Notes: a model not told the origin generated them from the letters alone. Positions 1 through 11,500 are shown, counted from the first letter of the stretch. The stretch: 64,000 nt of DNA from Methylophilaceae bacterium (GCA_947451235.1 CANFZA010000002.1:1-64000); one strand, 5' to 3'. Numbers and translations are program-made.

Positions 1-46
1 ACTGTTAATCCGTGTGTCCCTGGTTCGAGCCCAGGTCGAGGAGCCA
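1..46 (+). tRNA. tRNA-Asn (GTT), 3' part only; 5' part lies outside the window
   Basis: ACTGTTAATCCGTGTGTCCCTGGTTCGAGCCCAGGTCGAGGAGCCA: anticodon arm with GTT, T-arm, acceptor 3' strand and encoded CCA. Confidence 0.9.
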
Positions 47-51
47 GATAC

Positions 52-85
52 TAAGCCACTGACAGAGATGTTGGTGGCTTTTTCT
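52..85 (+). terminator. Rho-independent terminator of tRNA-Asn
   Basis: aagccactgacagagatgttggtggctttttct: hairpin (with G-U pairs) followed by a T tract. Confidence 0.7.
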
Positions 86-254
86 TTTGTGCTTTGATTT
101 AAGATTAAAAAATATGTTCTTCATCTAAAACAAGATAGCTAAGAACTTAACCTACTTCAATAGCAATAGCAAATTCTCTAATCATTTCTACAACACCGCG
201 CACTCAATAAAGACTAACTTCAATAGGGAGGGTGTCACGTAATTTTTGTTTACT

Positions 255-431
255 TTAATCTGGCAAGTTATCTGTTTTTACAGGTGTTTTAAGATTCTTA
301 TGAGTATTAGGTTCATTTTCGGTATATTGAGGCTTCAACAATCTTGCCCCATCCCATTTTTGTCCACACCAACATATTCCGTCTGCATTAATAATGCAAA
401 CTCCAGAACCGCAGCATCTATTGTCTTTCAT
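255..431 (-). CDS. Small Cys-rich protein, 58 aa (MKDNRCCGSGVCIINADGICWCGQKWDG...)
   Basis: Hand translation of the minus strand from CAT at 429-431 to TTA at 255-257; CCGSGxCIIxxxGxCWCGQxWDG pattern. Missing from the ORF track because it is short; the listed 246..458 + ORF is its antisense. Confidence 0.6.
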   Translation of the reverse strand: MKDNRCCGSGVCIINADGICWCGQKWDGARLLKPQYTENEPNTHKNLKTPVKTDNLPD

Positions 432-788
432 GACTTAAATCTCCGTATATTTCAGTAGGGTAAAATGAATCATTACAATTATTCTCAGTTATTAAGAAAT
501 CTATCATTTCTCGTGAACTTCTCGAGTTAGTTGTTAAACTTGCTAGTCAATAAAGGGATATAAGATTCATTAAAATGAAAGCTTCGTTATGCATGACACT
601 TGTATGATAAATTTAATTACCCTTAACATCTTAAATATTTAAATATCTAAATATTTAAATAAATGTTAACAAAATTGTTTTATATACACATAACCTATTG
701 GCCTATTGGCACTTTAAGTAATGTTAAAAATTAAGTTATGCAAACAACATGCAATATAAGTTTATTTATCAGTGATGAAAACAGCCCA

Positions 789-1124
789 TCAAATACTAAT
801 GTTTTTTGAATTAACTTCTTGGTGAATTGCTTTATAAACCACCTCAATTTCAGCCTGTTCAGCTTGGTCTAGTTTGCCATCACCGTTTGCATCAATATGT
901 TTAAAAGTCTTTTCGTTATTTGATTTATTGCCATCTAAATATTCTAATTTACTGATAATGCCATCTTTATTTACATCCAGACTAGAAATACTAAAATTAC
1001 TGCTGGTCATACCTTCACATTTAGCAGCAACCATTAATTTGCTTTCATTATGATGATTGGCGTTTGCTAATTGTGAGAAGCTAATACCAAAAGCGATTAC
1101 AAAAAATAAAGCTAATTTTTTCAT
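789..1124 (-). CDS. EF-hand domain protein with signal peptide
   Basis: DVNKDGIISKLEY and DANGDGKLDQAE calcium-binding loops; N-terminal hydrophobic segment. Confidence 0.8.
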   Translation of the reverse strand: MKKLALFFVIAFGISFSQLANANHHNESKLMVAAKCEGMTSSNFSISSLDVNKDGIISKLEYLDGNKSNNEKTFKHIDANGDGKLDQAEQAEIEVVYKAIHQEVNSKNISI

Positions 1125-1247
1125 AGGAAATCCAATTTTTTAAATTAATATTTTTAAGTCTGTATTTTTATGGGATAAGTTCAGTGCAAGCTTGTTTTTT
1201 AAATTCAAAGTGAGTGATTTAATCAATTACCAAACGCTAGCAAATAT

Positions 1248-1886
1248 CTAATTAAGCTTATCTGATTGAATATAAGACAAATCTAAAAGATCGTATATCA
1301 GCTCTAAGCGAACAATTGGGCTATCTAATTGCATAAGGCGCTGCTTTTCTAGTAAAGGCAAATCTAGAAGCTCAACCCAACGGTTAGAAACCCATGATGC
1401 ATCATTGTATTGATAAGGCTTAGCAATAGGAACGTCACTTGGCAACACTCCTTGATTAGAAAAAGACTCAATCAACCTTTGCAAGCGAGAACTAACGATT
1501 TTCAAATCGCCTGGGATAGGTATCTCCAAGTCATTGGAAATGTCGCTTAAATTCCCAATTAGTAAACCATCCGCTTGCTGTGTAAATGAGTGAATTTTTA
1601 TTCGGTATTTCCCAATACAATCAATCATCATCAGCCCGACAGTAGTAACATCAGCATTGGTAATATTCATTAATGTGCCTATGGATGCAAAAGGTCGGTT
1701 GCTATCCGGCTTCTCTGTTTTTTCAGGAGCGACTGCAACAATACCAAATGATGTTTTGTTTCTGAGGCAGTTTTTAACCATATCCAAATAACGCGGTTCA
1801 AAAATTCGAAGCCGCATAAGCCCACCCGGGCACATCACCGAATGAAGAGGAAATAAAGGAAGAGAATAATTATTTATCATAGTCAA
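1248..1886 (-). CDS. LON peptidase substrate-binding domain protein
   Basis: PLFPLHSVMCPGGLMRLRIFEPRYLDMV motif typical of the Lon N-terminal domain family. Confidence 0.85.
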   Translation of the reverse strand: MTMINNYSLPLFPLHSVMCPGGLMRLRIFEPRYLDMVKNCLRNKTSFGIVAVAPEKTEKPDSNRPFASIGTLMNITNADVTTVGLMMIDCIGKYRIKIHSFTQQADGLLIGNLSDISNDLEIPIPGDLKIVSSRLQRLIESFSNQGVLPSDVPIAKPYQYNDASWVSNRWVELLDLPLLEKQRLMQLDSPIVRLELIYDLLDLSYIQSDKLN

Positions 1887-2089
1887 TTGACCGCTATATT
1901 TATACTTAATTCAAGCAACTTTATCTATTTTTTTCTTTCAATGAGTGTTTTGTCCAACGAGTTCGGACATTCGATCCTACTATGTGATTGCCTTTTTTAG
2001 TCTGCGACTTCTACTTCAAAAAAATTGTTGATTTAAAAAACATAAGTATGATCTTTTATCTAAATAATAAATTAAGGGGCTATTATCAG

Positions 2090-2426
2090 AAAAAGACTAA
2101 CCTAACTACTAAAAACTGTACTCCATGCCAAGGGGGTCTTCTACTAACGTCCTTTGTGGTGGCCGAAAATTATTTAAACGAAGTGACAGGTTGGTTTTAC
2201 TTGATAATGCATCAAAATTGAAAATAACTTTCAAATTTGATAACTTTAAAGATTCAATGCAATTTGCGCAGCATGTTGGTCAATTACTTGAAGCAGAAGG
2301 CCATCATCCAGACCTCACGATTGGCTGGGGCTACGGCAGGGATGAATTCCAGATGCACAAAATAAGTGGGCTACATTATTTATCATGGCGGCTAAAACCA
2401 ATGAACTGGCTAAATCCAATAGTTAG
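2090..2426 (+). pseudogene. 4a-hydroxytetrahydrobiopterin dehydratase (PCD/DCoH) remnant with two frameshifts
   Basis: Frame 1: KNCTPCQGG..AENYLNEVTGW; frame 2: FKFDNFKDSMQFAQHVGQLLEAEGHHPDLTIGWGYG..MHKISGLH; frame 3: FIMAAKTNELAKSNS*. Together they rebuild a PCD protein. Confidence 0.75.
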
Positions 2427-2661
2427 ATAATAATCAGAAACTAATAAACTTCCCATATCATTTTCGACATTATCAAATGCTTACAGATAAAGGAAAAGCC
2501 CCACCCTAAGTTAATGGCGTGACAGTAACTTCCATTGACACGAGAGCTGTTATTAGCATTGATGATCCTGAGCATGGTAGGTAAGCAACGTTTTCTTAGG
2601 TGTCTAGATAGCCATGGGTTTGGGATCGCTCGGTTACTTAGCTAGGACCTCAAAAAAGCAC

Positions 2662-3189
2662 CTAAGCCAACTTTGCCAAATAGAGAAGATTTAAACCTTC
2701 TACTTTTGGGCGCCATAAATCAGAATTCACTGGAAACTCAGTAAACTCGCCTGTACGTATATAACCAAGCCGCTCGTAAAATCCAATAAGCTCGTGCCGA
2801 ATTGAAATTACCGCCATATAAAAGCCCACCACCTGCCATTCGCGCAGACAAATAGCTTCTGCAGCTTGTATCAATTTTTTGCCATAGCCATTATTTTGCA
2901 GCTTAGGTTTCACCGCAATCATGCCAAAATGAACAGTGTCTTTAAGTCCCAATTCTTGCCGTTCGCAATAAATGGTGGCCACAATTTCATCCCTTAGCAC
3001 GCCAATTAAAATAAAGGCGTTTTCACTTTTTATGATTTTTCCAACTTCGGCAGTGGTGGTTCGCAGGCCATCTAAAATATCGGCTTCGGTCGTCCAGCCT
3101 CTTCTGCTAGTTTCTCCGCGATAAGAGGAGTTCACTAATTGAGAGATTGCTTCGGCGTCAATGAGTTCTGCCTTATGAAAATTTAACAT
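2662..3189 (-). CDS. GNAT family N-acetyltransferase
   Basis: GMIAVKPKLQNNGYGKKLIQAAE acetyl-CoA loop; FYERLGYIRTGEF C-terminal motif. Confidence 0.85.
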   Translation of the reverse strand: MLNFHKAELIDAEAISQLVNSSYRGETSRRGWTTEADILDGLRTTTAEVGKIIKSENAFILIGVLRDEIVATIYCERQELGLKDTVHFGMIAVKPKLQNNGYGKKLIQAAEAICLREWQVVGFYMAVISIRHELIGFYERLGYIRTGEFTEFPVNSDLWRPKVEGLNLLYLAKLA

Positions 3190-3606
3190 ATTGAAAATCT
3201 ATAAAAAAGTAAATATATGGCTGAGGTGACATGATTAAGCAAACACATTCCAGTCTTGAGAAAGTGCCTTGCAAATTCTAGCGGATAAAGCTGATTTGCG
3301 TAACCATGTCGTTGTCTTGGGTTGTAAAACATTTAGATAACATCAAATTGTACTTTCAAGGGAGCCAGATACAGAAAGCCCTACAGCCATGTGTGGCCTG
3401 CTACCTTACTTTGTGCCAAAGTTGCATAACAAACTTCAATCTAAACAATTCCTACTTGTTCTGCGTAACGATATTGCAATTCTTTGCTTCTGGCGTTTTG
3501 ACACAGCCTCGACCATAACAGTCATTCGGAGCCACAAAAAAAGATACCTGAAAGTGTTCTTGAGATGAAACAAACAATTTGAACTAAGTTGTTCTATATT
3601 TTAGGT

Positions 3607-4605
3607 CTATGTTTTAAGCAATTGTTCTGCTAACAATTGTCCACTTAACCATGCACCCTGCACTTTTCCGCCATTCAGCCAGTCGCCGCAAAGACCAACA
3701 TGTATAGCATTATCCCAAATGTAGCCCAATGTTGAATAATTAGCACAATCGGCATAGCGCCAAAGATGTGTGGTGTAAGCTTGTGGTATTGAGCCGCCAA
3801 GTTTAATAAATTCTGTGATCATTTTTTCTGCAACTATGTCGGCGTTTTCGTCGATGTGGATTTCACTCCATTCACCGCTGGCATGCAATACCCATATTTC
3901 ACTATAGGCAGTGTTGTATAGAGTTCGACACGGTTTGGCATTATCACGTGCTACCCAACTTAATAAACTATTTTGCACAAATAAACCATCAAACGGCAGC
4001 TCTAGTTTATTATTAAAACAACACATTAATGACCAGTAGCCTTGCATAACAACGCTAGCGGCAACTTTGGCAAGCTTAGGTGCACTAGATTCCAATAAAA
4101 CTTTAGCTTGCGGAGACGGCATAGCAAGTATCAGCGCATCAAATACATGGTTTAACTGGCCATGCTCTTTGGATGATAACTGCCACTGATTGTCGATTAA
4201 TTCAACTTTATTGATAGTAGTGGAAGCGAGTAAATTTAAGTTTTGCGCTAAAAATTTAGCAGGCGATGTTTGTCGTGGTACGCCTACATAACGATATTTT
4301 AACGATGTTTTATCAGTAAATTTTACACCATCAAACATCTGCAAACGCGGCTGCCAAAGCTTAGCTACCCCGGCTTCATGCCACCGTTGCACTTCAGCAG
4401 CAAACTGCGGATTACTGGCAGTAAAATATTGCGCGCCATGGTCACATTGCCACTGATTATTAACACGAGTGCTCATACGGCCCGATACACCTCTACTTTT
4501 TTCAAATACAGTGACTTCAAGCCCTGCATTTTGCAATGTTGTGGCACAGGCAAGGCCTGAAATACCGGCGCCAATGACGGCGATTTTAGATTGTTGTTTA
4601 ATCAT
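3607..4605 (-). CDS. FAD/NAD(P)-dependent amine oxidase-like oxidoreductase (renalase-like)
   Basis: IAVIGAGISGLACATTLQNAGLEVTVFEKSRGVSGRMSTR dinucleotide-binding motif; C-terminal WRYADC..GLCGDWLNGGKVQGAWLSG. Start taken at MIKQQSK rather than the upstream ATG. Confidence 0.8.
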   Translation of the reverse strand: MIKQQSKIAVIGAGISGLACATTLQNAGLEVTVFEKSRGVSGRMSTRVNNQWQCDHGAQYFTASNPQFAAEVQRWHEAGVAKLWQPRLQMFDGVKFTDKTSLKYRYVGVPRQTSPAKFLAQNLNLLASTTINKVELIDNQWQLSSKEHGQLNHVFDALILAMPSPQAKVLLESSAPKLAKVAASVVMQGYWSLMCCFNNKLELPFDGLFVQNSLLSWVARDNAKPCRTLYNTAYSEIWVLHASGEWSEIHIDENADIVAEKMITEFIKLGGSIPQAYTTHLWRYADCANYSTLGYIWDNAIHVGLCGDWLNGGKVQGAWLSGQLLAEQLLKT

Positions 4606-4610
4606 TATTT

Positions 4611-4841
4611 TTACAACCAGCCTTGGAGCCAAATAGTTTTGATCGTTAATTCACGCCATAACAATACTTGTGTGCGTGTTGAATGCACCGCTTCAAGCTC
4701 AATATGTGTAATAGGTGTATCAGCTTGTTCTGGATAAATTAATTTAGTGACCAAAAAATGCTTTTCTTTATTGGTTGGCGTTACTGCTGTCCATTTACTA
4801 TTTAATAGTTTTTTAGGGTTTACTTGAAGTGTTTTTGGCAT
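4611..4841 (-). CDS. Small tryptophan-rich protein (TIGR02450-like)
   Basis: NPKKLLNSKWTAVTPTNKEKHFLVTKL...LLWRELTIKTIWLQGW pattern; adjacent to a photolyase cluster as often seen. Confidence 0.7.
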   Translation of the reverse strand: MPKTLQVNPKKLLNSKWTAVTPTNKEKHFLVTKLIYPEQADTPITHIELEAVHSTRTQVLLWRELTIKTIWLQGWL

Positions 4842-4983
4842 ATCGTTATTTTAAAAAAAGGTTATTTTGAGTTAAATTTTATTAATTGAATCGATATAGA
4901 GTTGAAAAATGAAGAAACGTTTTCAACCTTGGAGCCTCATATCTTAAATATATAAAAATAATTTTATAAAAGGTAATTGAGAA

Positions 4984-5727
4984 ATGAGTGAAAAAGTAGC
5001 ATTAATTACTGGCGCAACAGGTGGTTTAGGCCAAGCGCTTGCTAATGTACTAATAAATGAAGGCTACCAATTAATCTTAACCAGTCGTGATGCAGCGCGA
5101 CTGAGCGCGGTTTACGGCAATAAGCATCTGCAAATTCAGGCTGATTGCGCGACTGTTGAAGGTGCGAAACATATTTTTTCTGAGATAAATGCGCACAAAG
5201 TTATACCAACAGTGTTTGCTCATTGTGTCGGCAATATTAAACTAGGTGCATTGCATCGCATGACAGAAGCTGATTTTAACGAATGCATGCAAGCCAATCT
5301 TTTTAGCGCTTTTCATACCTTAGCAGCATTTATCAGCCATTTAAAAACGGCTAAATTGGCAGGTTCTGCAGTGCTAGTATCTTCTGCGGCTGCGCAAATT
5401 GGCACGCCAAATCATGAAGCTATTTCTGCTGCAAAAAGCGGCCTAGAAGGATTGGTGCGTGGGGCGGCAGCTACTTATGCCAGCAATAATATTCGTGTAA
5501 ATGCTGTGGCACCCGGCTTACTAGATACGCCAGCAGCAGCCAGTTTAATAGCGAGTGATGCTAGTCGAGAGATGGCGGCGCGACAATACCCAATTGTAGG
5601 CATTGGAAACGCGCCAGACGTTGCACGGTTAATGGCTTGGTTACTATCAGAGCAAGCAGCACGAGTGACTGGGCAAATTTGGTCTATCGATGGCGGATTT
5701 TCAAGTATTCGGCCAATGATTAAATAA
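4984..5727 (+). CDS. SDR family oxidoreductase
   Basis: TGATGGLGQ cofactor motif, SSAAA..AISAAKSGLEGL active site region, terminal IDGG. Confidence 0.9.
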   Translation: MSEKVALITGATGGLGQALANVLINEGYQLILTSRDAARLSAVYGNKHLQIQADCATVEGAKHIFSEINAHKVIPTVFAHCVGNIKLGALHRMTEADFNECMQANLFSAFHTLAAFISHLKTAKLAGSAVLVSSAAAQIGTPNHEAISAAKSGLEGLVRGAAATYASNNIRVNAVAPGLLDTPAAASLIASDASREMAARQYPIVGIGNAPDVARLMAWLLSEQAARVTGQIWSIDGGFSSIRPMIK

Positions 5728-5741
5728 TATTTATTAGCGCT

Positions 5742-7322
5742 ATGTCTAATTCTATTGTCATTGTTTGGTTTAAACGAGATTTACGGGTGGTTGATCATGC
5801 ACCGCTAGCGGTAGCCTGCGCGCAATCGGCAGTATTGCCTTTGTTTTGCTGGGAGCCTAGCGTTTGGAATGAGCAAGATTATGCCAAACAACATCAAGTG
5901 TTTGTGATGGAGTGCCTGTCAGAATTAGAAATTTCGCTTAAAAAAATCGGCTTAAAGTTACAGGTTTCAAATGCCGGTATTATTGAAACGCTGATTAAAA
6001 TTCGTCACCAAGTTAATATCGCTGCCATTTATAGTCATGAAGAAACGGGAAATTTAGCGACTTATCAAGTCGATAAAGCCGTAGCCAATTGGTGCAAAAC
6101 ACAACATATCAATTGGCAAGAAATGCCGCAAAATGGCGTAGTTCGCCGTTTGAAAAGGCGTAATGAGTGGCATAAACATTGGGAGCAGCGCATGAGCGCG
6201 CCACTACAACTTTTGCCTGCTAAAGCCCTTGCGGCGCCAAACATAATAATGCCACGGGTAGCATTGACTCAGGCAGTTGGTATTGATAAACCAAAACGTC
6301 AAAAAGGCGGGCGTACTTACGCACTAGAAACATTCAATAGTTTTTTAGATGGCAGAGCAGCTAAGTTTCGTGGTGGCATATCTAGCCCGCTTACTGCTGT
6401 TAGTGCGGGTTCGCGACTGTCACCTTATTTAGCTTATGGTTGTTTATCGATGCGAGAAGTGGTGCAAGCGACGCGTGACCGACGAACTTGGGCAAGTGAA
6501 GTGCCACATATGTTTCCCAGCACTTTAAACGCAGGCTTAATTGGCTTTGAAAGTCGCTTACATTGGCATTGCCATTTTATGCAAAAATTAGAATCAGAAC
6601 CCGAAATGGAGTTTGAGAACTTGCATCATGCCCATGATGGTATGCGCGATGAAGTGTTATCAGACGCAGAATCACATCGCCGCTTGCAAGCTTGGATCCG
6701 TGGCGAAACGGGCTGGCCACTGGTCGATGCCTGTATGGCGATGTTACGTCAAACAGGATGGATCAATTTTCGGATGCGCGCCATGTTAATGAGCACAGCC
6801 AGCTATTTATATTGGCTACACTGGCGTGGTTCAGGCTTACATTTAGCCCGTGAATTTTTAGATTACGAGCCAGGCATTCATTGGCCACAATGCCAAATGC
6901 AAAGCGGCACCACAGGTATTAATACGCTGCGCATTTACAACCCTATTAAACAAGCGCAAGAGCAAGACCCTAGGGGTGCTTTTGTTAGACATTGGTTACC
7001 CATGCTAAAAAATGTGCCCGATACATGGATTTTTGAACCCTATTTAATGCCAAAAGCACAACAGTTGCAATACGGCTGCATACTCGATAAAGATTACCCA
7101 ACACCACTTGTAGATATTGCAAAAGCGACGAGAGAAGCCCGCTTAAAGATCACTTTAGCCCGTAAAAAAAATGGTGTGTATGACGAAACCCAAGCGGTTA
7201 TCAAAAAGCATGCTTCACGTAAAGGCATGTTAGGCGCCTCCCGCGATAAACAACGGTTTGAAATGCATGCCAATAAAAATAAAGTCAAAAAAATCAATTC
7301 CAATCAACAAGAATTATTTTAG
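5742..7322 (+). CDS. Cryptochrome/deoxyribodipyrimidine photolyase family protein
   Basis: IVWFKRDLRVVDHAPL N-terminus; FAD domain GETGWPLVDACMAMLRQTGWINFRMRAMLMS. Confidence 0.9.
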   Translation: MSNSIVIVWFKRDLRVVDHAPLAVACAQSAVLPLFCWEPSVWNEQDYAKQHQVFVMECLSELEISLKKIGLKLQVSNAGIIETLIKIRHQVNIAAIYSHEETGNLATYQVDKAVANWCKTQHINWQEMPQNGVVRRLKRRNEWHKHWEQRMSAPLQLLPAKALAAPNIIMPRVALTQAVGIDKPKRQKGGRTYALETFNSFLDGRAAKFRGGISSPLTAVSAGSRLSPYLAYGCLSMREVVQATRDRRTWASEVPHMFPSTLNAGLIGFESRLHWHCHFMQKLESEPEMEFENLHHAHDGMRDEVLSDAESHRRLQAWIRGETGWPLVDACMAMLRQTGWINFRMRAMLMSTASYLYWLHWRGSGLHLAREFLDYEPGIHWPQCQMQSGTTGINTLRIYNPIKQAQEQDPRGAFVRHWLPMLKNVPDTWIFEPYLMPKAQQLQYGCILDKDYPTPLVDIAKATREARLKITLARKKNGVYDETQAVIKKHASRKGMLGASRDKQRFEMHANKNKVKKINSNQQELF

Positions 7323-7423
7323 TCAGCAATCAAAATTTAATTTTAATTTAATAGGATAAATCTACTCTTTTGATTATGTAAGTTTTCTAATTACCTAACC
7401 AGGAAATATATAACAAAGAGTAA

Positions 7424-8581
7424 TTAGGCGCGATGTATATTCATCTGAAGCAATGAAAAATCATCCTCGAACGGACCTTCTGTCGCTTGAAGCGCTTTCA
7501 TCGTTTCAAGAATACTATCGACATGTGTGGTCTTAACATTGCACAAGTTTCTCATAATGTCAGTATATTCACTTAAGGTAACCATCTCTCCACCTGTCTT
7601 TTCTATTTCATAGACCCCATCACTATAAACCGTGAGTTGATTGAATTTCTTCAGCGACAAGGTGGCTTCTTTAAAGCTTGAATCCTCCATAAAACCAATC
7701 GCCATGTTGCCTGTCATTAATTCCAATAACTCAGTTTCATCTGCACTGTCACCCGTCCTGATAAAAGCTGGTGGGTGCGCGGCGCTGGCGTAAGTAAGTT
7801 TATGTTGAGAGCGGTTATAAACGCCATACCACATAGTAAAGAACTTATTATTATGATCCTCCATTAAGAAGGCATTATTAATCGCAGCTAGGACAGAGGC
7901 AGGCTGTTTAAAATCGGCTGCTTTAAGCGATTGGGAACGAAGGGAATTAATCGCAGAAACCGACATCAATGCAGATCCAACACCATGTCCACAAACATCA
8001 AGTAAGTAAATCGCAAGGTGATCTGGATCCACCCAATGATAACCAAAAGCATCTCCACCCAAAGCTGTCGAAGGGATATGCTTCCATCTCGTAACAATGT
8101 CGCCATCAAGCTCGGCAGGGAGTGCACTTAATATATAGTCAGCGGCTTCATTAATTTCGGCCGCCAACATTTGTTGACTAAGAGCGAGGGCCTTCCTTTG
8201 CCTGTGCATCGTAATATGCGTATAAATTCTAGCGAGCGCGATCGGTGGGCTTACTGGTTTAGTAATATAGTCGACGGCTCCAAGTTTTAACCCTTTTTCT
8301 TCATCCTCAATTTCCGACATTGCGGTTAAAAAAATGATGGGAATCTCACGCGTTTTTTCATCAGCCTTTAGTCTTCTACAGACCTCATGTCCATCCATAT
8401 CGGGCATCATGATATCTAGCAGAATTAAATCGGGCTGATTATCTGAAAATGCAATCTTCAAGGCTTTCTCTCCTGAAGTCGCTGCCCTTACCTTATAGTT
8501 ATCCTGCAATAAGCCTGTCATCAGCGTTAAATTAGCGGGGGTGTCGTCAACAACTAAAATTGATGGTTTGGATTCTGACAT
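7424..8581 (-). CDS. Response regulator with C-terminal SpoIIE/RsbU-type PP2C phosphatase domain
   Basis: REC: ILVVDDTPANLTLM..DLILLDIMMPDMDG; phosphatase: ALGGDAFGYHWVDPDHLAIYLLDVCGHGVGSALMS. Confidence 0.9.
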   Translation of the reverse strand: MSESKPSILVVDDTPANLTLMTGLLQDNYKVRAATSGEKALKIAFSDNQPDLILLDIMMPDMDGHEVCRRLKADEKTREIPIIFLTAMSEIEDEEKGLKLGAVDYITKPVSPPIALARIYTHITMHRQRKALALSQQMLAAEINEAADYILSALPAELDGDIVTRWKHIPSTALGGDAFGYHWVDPDHLAIYLLDVCGHGVGSALMSVSAINSLRSQSLKAADFKQPASVLAAINNAFLMEDHNNKFFTMWYGVYNRSQHKLTYASAAHPPAFIRTGDSADETELLELMTGNMAIGFMEDSSFKEATLSLKKFNQLTVYSDGVYEIEKTGGEMVTLSEYTDIMRNLCNVKTTHVDSILETMKALQATEGPFEDDFSLLQMNIHRA

Positions 8582-8590
8582 GGAGTTACC

Positions 8591-11500
8591 TTAACTTGTT
8601 GCCAATGCAAGTGCTTTTTCAAAATCGAATTCAAGCAATGCCTCGATCATATTGTCGAAAATAATGTCAGAAAAATGCGCTTTAAAATCCGACTCATGCT
8701 TCTCTAAATAGATGATTGCCCCTGTATCATCATCTTTAAGGAGCAAAATAAACTGATCAAGCAGTTTTTTATCCATGGGCATTTTAAGCACTTTATTGCC
8801 CGATTTTTTGCTATCACTAGCACTGAGGGGTAATACTCTAGAGATAGCCTCGACCATACTGGTTTGAGCAACAGCAAAAATCTCAAACTCCCGCATAATC
8901 TGGTCACGGTCACGATAATCTTTAACTAATTCCTCCAAACTACCGGCCATCGCCTGCAACGCACTGGCGCCAATATTACCATTCACACCTTTGCAAGTAT
9001 GCGCAACCCGCTCAGCCACTTCTTGGTCATTCGCCGCCAAGGCATTTTTAAGATCTAAAACGGCAGCATGCCCAGTCTTAACATACTTCTTTAGCATGGC
9101 AAGATAAAGGGGCATTTTACCCATGACGCGCTTTAAACCTAACTTAGTATCCAGCCCTGCAATCGTTTCAAATCTAGGGAAAGTATTATCGATCTCGATT
9201 AACTTCTTTTGCTTTACTTCATTGCTAGGAACCGATGCTTTAGGCTTAATCCATTTAAGCAATGCATTAAATAAATCCTCTGGATCAATCGGCTTAGCTA
9301 CATGGTCATTCATGCCTGCTTCAGCACATTTATCTTTATCCTGATCCATCGCATTGGCCGTCATCGCCAAAATAGGGAGTGCTTTGAATTGATCGAGCTT
9401 TCTAATCTCTCTGGTGGCGGTTAAACCATCCATCACTGGCATTTGCATATCCATCAGAACAATGTCATATGGATTCCGAATGATCATCTGAACAGCTTCC
9501 TGCCCGTTGTTTGCAATCTCAACCACAAAACCTTCGCTTTCTAACAAACCTAGTGCGACCTCTTGATTGAGCTCATTATCTTCGACGACTAAAATTTTAG
9601 CCCCCACAATTGAGGCTAGTTTCTGCGCTAAATCAGGTGCTTCTTGATGACGACCTGCAACATCATGCGTTTCACCTAAAATTCTTAAAATAGAATCAAA
9701 CAAAATCGATGAATTGACTGGCTTAATGAGAATTTCATCTAAGCCAGCAGCTTCAGCTTCAAGAATCACATCTTCACGACCATAAGAAGTTACCATCACC
9801 ATGTGGGGCTTGTTACTGAGGTTAAGTTCGTTGACAGCTCTTGCCGCCTCAAACCCATTCATACCTGGCATCTGGTAATCTAAAAATATAATTTCAAATG
9901 GCTGGTTACTGGAGGCTGCTTTTTTCACCTCTTCCACCGCTTCTGCGCCACTAGACACTTGCTCAACCACAAAGGTCATACTCGTTAATAAGTCATCAAG
10001 AACATTGCGTGCGATTTCATTGTCATCGACCACCAAGACTTTTTTGCCGCGGAGCTCATCGCTTGGGAGCAGTTTTCTGACTACACCTTTGGCTTTCCCT
10101 AAGTGCGCAGTGAACCAGAAAGTACTGCCTTTTCCAGGCTCACTATCCACACCCACGTCTCCATTCATAAGATTAGCTAATTGCTTAGCAATCGCCAAAC
10201 CAAGCCCAGTGCCGCCATATTTACGACTGGTCGAAGTATCGGCTTGTTGGAATGATTCAAATAAGCGCCCTTTTTGTTCTTCGGTTAAACCAATCCCGGT
10301 ATCTCTCACGCCAAAATGAACAAAGTAATCCTGTTCACTTTCCTCTAAAACTTTAGCCGTGATGACGATCTCACCATTCTCAGTAAATTTGACTGCATTG
10401 TTAGCGTAATTAATTAAAATCTGGCCTAACCTCAAGGAATCTCCATTTAAGACCGACGGAATTGAGGCGTCGATATCAAACACCATTTCCAGACCCTTAT
10501 GTACAGCTTTTTCTGCGACCAAGTTAGCGACCGTATCAAACACCTTGGATACTTCAAAATCAGTGTGTTCGATGGTTAATTTGCCAGCTTCAATCTTAGA
10601 AAAATCCAAGATGTCATTAATTATGCCTAGCAGATGCTGACCTGAGCCACTAATTTTTTTAATGTAATCCCGTTGTCGTGGGTTAAGGTCTGTTTTTAAA
10701 GCTAGATGTGACATTCCAATAATGGCGTTCATTGGCGTGCGAATTTCATGACTCATGTTGGACAGGAAATCTGACTTCATGCGCGTCGCATCTTCAGCCT
10801 TATCCATAGCTTCCTGCATATCGGTTACATCAAAGAACCAGCCTAAATAACCATCTTGACCATTAAATTTAACAGGAATATGAGAAGCAATAACCTGAAC
10901 AGCCTCTCCGCTAATTTTACGCATAGTAAAACGACGATTTAGAATACTTTGACCATCTGAAAGTTTACTTACAACCATTTTAAGATCATCAGTGTCCGTA
11001 TAGACTCTTGTCATGTCAATCGAATCAATATCTTCAAGCGCGAAGCCAAAAAGAGAGGCATAAGATTGATTTGCAAATAGATATCTATTTTCATGAGGAT
11101 GCTTAATACGCATCGCTGCCGGACTTGACTCTAAAATATGTCTGAAGCTTTGCTCACTTTCACGAATACGATCCTCTATTAATTTTCGCTCCGTTATATC
11201 TCTAATTGAAACGCAAACACAAGAACCACGCTCACTAAGACTCGGGAGCATTGAATGTGATGCTTCAATTGGAAACTCTGTATTATCTTTCCTTAATCCT
11301 ATTGGATTAATCAAGGTTCCAGCATTAAGAAGACTATGTCCAGAACATGTAAGATATGCTGGCAATAAGTCATCTGCATGTTTACCAATAAGAGCTCCTT
11401 TTTCATAACCAAACCCTTGCTCCAGCATGGTATTACTCAAGATAATAACGCCTGAATCATCCAGCACCATCATCCCGTCAGGAGCCGACTCAACAATGCC

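Noticed and set aside
10005-10319. 104-aa plus-strand ORF inside the hybrid kinase gene
   Set aside because: Antisense to a clearly coding kinase/HATPase region; composition artefact of reverse-frame reading
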